Below the pieces are notes generated by a model. That model saw only the letters and a program-made list of their open reading frames with translations. It did no database searches and was not told the DNA's origin. Made by a program: the position numbers and the translations under genes. 8,615 nucleotides of DNA. Origin: an uncultured Muribaculum sp. (GTDB lineage: Bacteria > Bacteroidota > Bacteroidia > Bacteroidales > Muribaculaceae). Each line of letters starts with the position of its first letter. Positions within the stretch are counted from its first letter, which is position 1. Below are positions 6,957-8,615 of the stretch, one piece after another. The stretch lies in the NCBI GenBank assembly GCA_947573015.1, contig CANPDS010000096.1:1-8615 (forward strand). Direction: 5' to 3'.

Positions 6957-6988
6957 CAAATATATGCATTTGTTCTAAAAATATCAAA
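6957..6988 (-). promoter_or_regulatory. Promoter of the Lrp/AsnC-family gene
   Basis: On the minus strand TTTG (plus 6988-6985) is followed after exactly 20 bp by TATATTTG (plus 6964-6957), a full match to the Bacteroidota primary-sigma promoter TTTG-N19-21-TAnnTTTG. The predicted start is near 6950, giving a leader of about 54 nt to the ATG at 6896. This rules out the upstream TTG at 6959 as the translation start from this promoter. Confidence 0.75.
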
Positions 6989-6992
6989 TTGT

Positions 6993-7024
6993 ATTGCGAA
7001 ATATTCCTTGTGGATGTAAATTCG
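6993..7024 (+). promoter_or_regulatory. Probable promoter of metY, overlapped by an inverted repeat
   Basis: ATTG (6993-6996), 20 bp, then TAAATTCG (7017-7024) is a one-mismatch fit at each end to TTTG-N19-21-TAnnTTTG. The start would be near 7031, about 19 nt before the metY ATG. An inverted repeat TGCGAA (6995-7000) and TTCGCA (7021-7026) overlaps both promoter elements, so a protein bound there would cover the promoter. The short leader leaves no room for a SAM riboswitch. Confidence 0.5.
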
Positions 7025-7049
7025 CAGAAATAAAATCTATTGTAGACCT

Positions 7050-8342
7050 ATGGCTTTTGATAAGAATAAACTTCACTTTGAGACGCTTCAGCTGCATGTG
7101 GGCCAGGAGGAGCCTGATCCTGCTACAGATGCACGTGCGGTCCCTATATATCAGACGACAAGTTACGTGTTCCGCAACTCACAGCATGCTGCCGACCGGT
7201 TTGCATTGAAAGATCCCGGTAATATCTATGGACGGTTGACCAACTCCACCCAGCAGGTGCTGGAGGAGCGTATCGCAGCCCTTGAAGGCGGCTCCTCCGC
7301 ATTGGCAGTTGCAAGTGGTGCGGCGGCTGTTGCATATGCCATTCTTGGACTTGCATCACAGGGTGATCATATTGTGTCGGCCAACACTATATATGGCGGA
7401 TCGTATAATCTTTTGGACAACACCTTGCCTGTGTATGGCATAACGACAACTTTTGTCGATCCTTCGGAACCATCTAATTTCAAAGCGGCTCTCCGGCCTG
7501 AGACAAAAGCCATATTTATAGAGACGTTGGGAAATCCCAATTGCAATTGTATTGATATCCAGGCAGTCGCTGATATTGCCCACGCTCATGGCATTCCTTT
7601 GGTGATTGACAATACGTTCGGCACTCCATATCTTATGCGTCCTATAGAGCATGGGGCTGATATTGTGGTGCATAGCGCAACGAAGTTTATCGGAGGCCAT
7701 GGCACTTCGCTCGGTGGCATCATTGTTGATTCCGGTCGGTTTGACTGGGCTGCGTCGGGAAAATTTCCACAACTCTCTGAGCCGGATCCTAATTATCATG
7801 GAGCGGTATTTACCGAAGTGGCCGGTAAGGATGCGTTCGTCACACGTGTACGTGCTGTGATTCTGCGCGATACTGGAGCTGCGATCAGTCCGTTTAATGC
7901 TTTCTTGCTGTTGCAGGGTCTGGAGACACTGTCGCTTAGGGTTGAACGCCATGTGGTGAATGCCCTAAAGGTAGCGGAGTATCTCGCCGCTCATCCAAAA
8001 GTTAAATGTGTAAATAATACGGCACTCGCCTCTCACCCCGACCACGAATTATACAACCGTCTCTTCCCTCTGGGGGCTGGCTCGATCTTTACATTTGAGA
8101 TTGATGGTGGTGTGGCTGAGGCGCATCGGTTTATTGATGCATTGGAGATATTCTCTCTGCTTGCAAATGTAGCTGATGTGAAGAGTCTGGTGATTCATCC
8201 GGCTACAACTACTCATTCACAGTTGACTGAAGAGCAGATGGCTGAGCAATCGATTTATCCAGGTACTGTGCGCCTGTCGATCGGCACGGAGCATATCGAC
8301 GATCTCATAGCCGATCTGGAGCAGGCTCTTGAAAAAGTCTGA
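7050..8342 (+). CDS. metY: O-acetylhomoserine sulfhydrylase (PLP-dependent)
   Basis: Cytosolic PLP enzyme that makes homocysteine from O-acetylhomoserine and sulfide, the direct-sulfhydrylation route of methionine biosynthesis. The 430-residue length and the N-terminal signature ETLQLHVGQEEPDPATDARA followed by VPIYQTTSYVF are typical of MetY/OAH sulfhydrylase rather than the shorter (~380-400) cystathionine gamma-synthases and lyases. Cofactor residues visible: YGRLTNST (60-67) with the Tyr and Arg that bind PLP phosphate across the dimer; Asp188 in VIDNTFGTP; and the Schiff-base Lys212 in HSATKFIGGHG. The C-terminal VRLSIGTEHIDDLIADL holds the carboxylate-binding Arg408. The ATG at 7050 follows an A/T-rich leader without a Shine-Dalgarno. 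It is divergent from the Lrp-like regulator, a common way to pair an amino-acid gene with its sensor. A related gamma-replacement activity is the main alternative. Confidence 0.93.
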   Translation: MAFDKNKLHFETLQLHVGQEEPDPATDARAVPIYQTTSYVFRNSQHAADRFALKDPGNIYGRLTNSTQQVLEERIAALEGGSSALAVASGAAAVAYAILGLASQGDHIVSANTIYGGSYNLLDNTLPVYGITTTFVDPSEPSNFKAALRPETKAIFIETLGNPNCNCIDIQAVADIAHAHGIPLVIDNTFGTPYLMRPIEHGADIVVHSATKFIGGHGTSLGGIIVDSGRFDWAASGKFPQLSEPDPNYHGAVFTEVAGKDAFVTRVRAVILRDTGAAISPFNAFLLLQGLETLSLRVERHVVNALKVAEYLAAHPKVKCVNNTALASHPDHELYNRLFPLGAGSIFTFEIDGGVAEAHRFIDALEIFSLLANVADVKSLVIHPATTTHSQLTEEQMAEQSIYPGTVRLSIGTEHIDDLIADLEQALEKV

Positions 8343-8540
8343 TATTATTATTGCAGGCAGGATGTTCATAATGTGGAACGATGATCATTGACTACATCAT
8401 TGAGACGGATACAAGTTCGTGCTGCCTGTCTCCGAAAATATAGCTTGTTGGATATTGACGTATGAAAAAATACTACTGATTATTACTACCTTAAGTATAC
8501 AGGGAATTCTTACTTGACTTTGTTGAATAATTTTTGAGCG
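8343..8540. other. Non-coding region downstream of metY
   Basis: No intact coding region is visible here. It contains a 12-bp-period direct repeat of ATCATTGA (8384-8391 and 8396-8403). It also has a 7-bp complementary pair, CAGGCAG (8354-8360) with CTGCCTG (8422-8428), that could close a 61-nt loop in the metY 3' UTR. A possible frameshifted leader-peptide remnant at 8462-8516 is listed separately. No convincing promoter was found. Confidence 0.5.
8462..8516 (+). pseudogene. Possible remnant of a secreted-protein gene (frameshifted signal peptide)
   Basis: The frame as written reads MKKYY and stops. If the run of six A after the ATG had seven, it would read MKKILLIITTLSIQGILT before a TGA at that point. 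This is a basic start and a hydrophobic core like a signal peptide, but no mature protein follows. A GC-rich hairpin terminator lies about 25 bp further on, so this could be the start and end of a gene that lost its body. The stretch is short and A/T-rich, and chance is a serious alternative. Confidence 0.2.
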
Positions 8541-8572
8541 AAAGCGCCGGACCTTCACAGGCCCGGCGCTTT
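8541..8572. terminator. GC-rich hairpin, probable terminator
   Basis: A perfect 10-bp stem AAAGCGCCGG (8541-8550) and CCGGCGCTTT (8563-8572) can extend past an A-C mismatch by CCT/AGG to a TCAC tetraloop. It is followed by only TTT within the stem and CC on the plus strand, and by a similarly short T-run on the minus strand. It could end the metY transcript about 200 bp downstream of its stop, or a convergent gene beyond the window edge, or both. Confidence 0.65.
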
Positions 8573-8615
8573 CCAGTTATCGAAACGATTATTAAAAGTG
8601 GAGATTTGGGATATA

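Noticed and set aside
6897..6959. Upstream extension of the Lrp-like protein to a TTG start (21 extra residues)
   Set aside because: The TTG lies within the TATATTTG promoter element, the extension has no family similarity, and the ATG at 6896 gives the normal family length.
7025..7049. SAM or other riboswitch upstream of metY
   Set aside because: The predicted leader is only about 19-25 nt, too short for any known methionine-related riboswitch.
7356..7952. Minus-strand open frame of 198 codons inside metY
   Set aside because: It is antisense to the catalytic part of metY with full cofactor motifs; length alone does not support it.
8384..8403. ATCATTGA direct repeat with 12-bp period as a CRISPR or iteron array
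   Set aside because: Only two 8-bp copies and no further units; most likely chance or a local duplication.

Overview
The window looks like a chromosomal segment of a gut-type member of the Bacteroidales, possibly from the Muribaculaceae or a neighbouring family. The family placement is an inference from general similarity. The supporting signs are Bacteroidota-style promoter elements (TAnnTTTG at -7, in one case with TTTG 20 bp upstream), A-rich leaders without Shine-Dalgarno sequences, a lipoprotein with an acidic run directly after the lipobox cysteine, and a RecA core of Bacteroidota type. No phage, transposon, CRISPR array, rRNA or tRNA is visible.

Layout from left to right. Positions 1-317 hold the 3' end of a glyceraldehyde-3-phosphate dehydrogenase gene (+), closed by a strong hairpin terminator. 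An AT-rich gene for an acyltransferase-3 family integral membrane protein (+) follows at 483-1541. It converges on a three-gene minus-strand operon at 4454-1608: a GH3-family acyl-adenylate/acyl-amide enzyme, a YihX-like HAD phosphatase, and uracil phosphoribosyltransferase (upp). A divergent intergenic region of 143 bp separates this operon from a small, probably surface-exposed lipoprotein (+, 4598-4966). A perfect 17-bp hairpin lies between the lipoprotein gene and recA (-, 6308-5073) and probably terminates both. Upstream of recA lies an Lrp/AsnC-family regulator (-, preferred start 6896), divergent from metY, the O-acetylhomoserine sulfhydrylase gene (+, 7050-8342). The last 273 bp contain no intact gene. 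They hold a possible frameshifted signal-peptide remnant and a GC-rich hairpin.

How the genes fit together. Most are housekeeping: glycolysis, uracil salvage, recombination and methionine biosynthesis. The Lrp-like regulator and metY share a 153-bp control region in which each has its own recognisable promoter. Several inverted repeats sit on those promoters, so regulation of metY by the neighbouring regulator is a reasonable hypothesis.

The most unusual points are the RecA protein, with a one-residue-longer and divergent DNA-binding loop L2, a basic N-terminal extension and a very acidic 43-residue tail, and the GH3 enzyme of unknown substrate joined to a phosphatase and upp. I see no clear undescribed multi-gene system.
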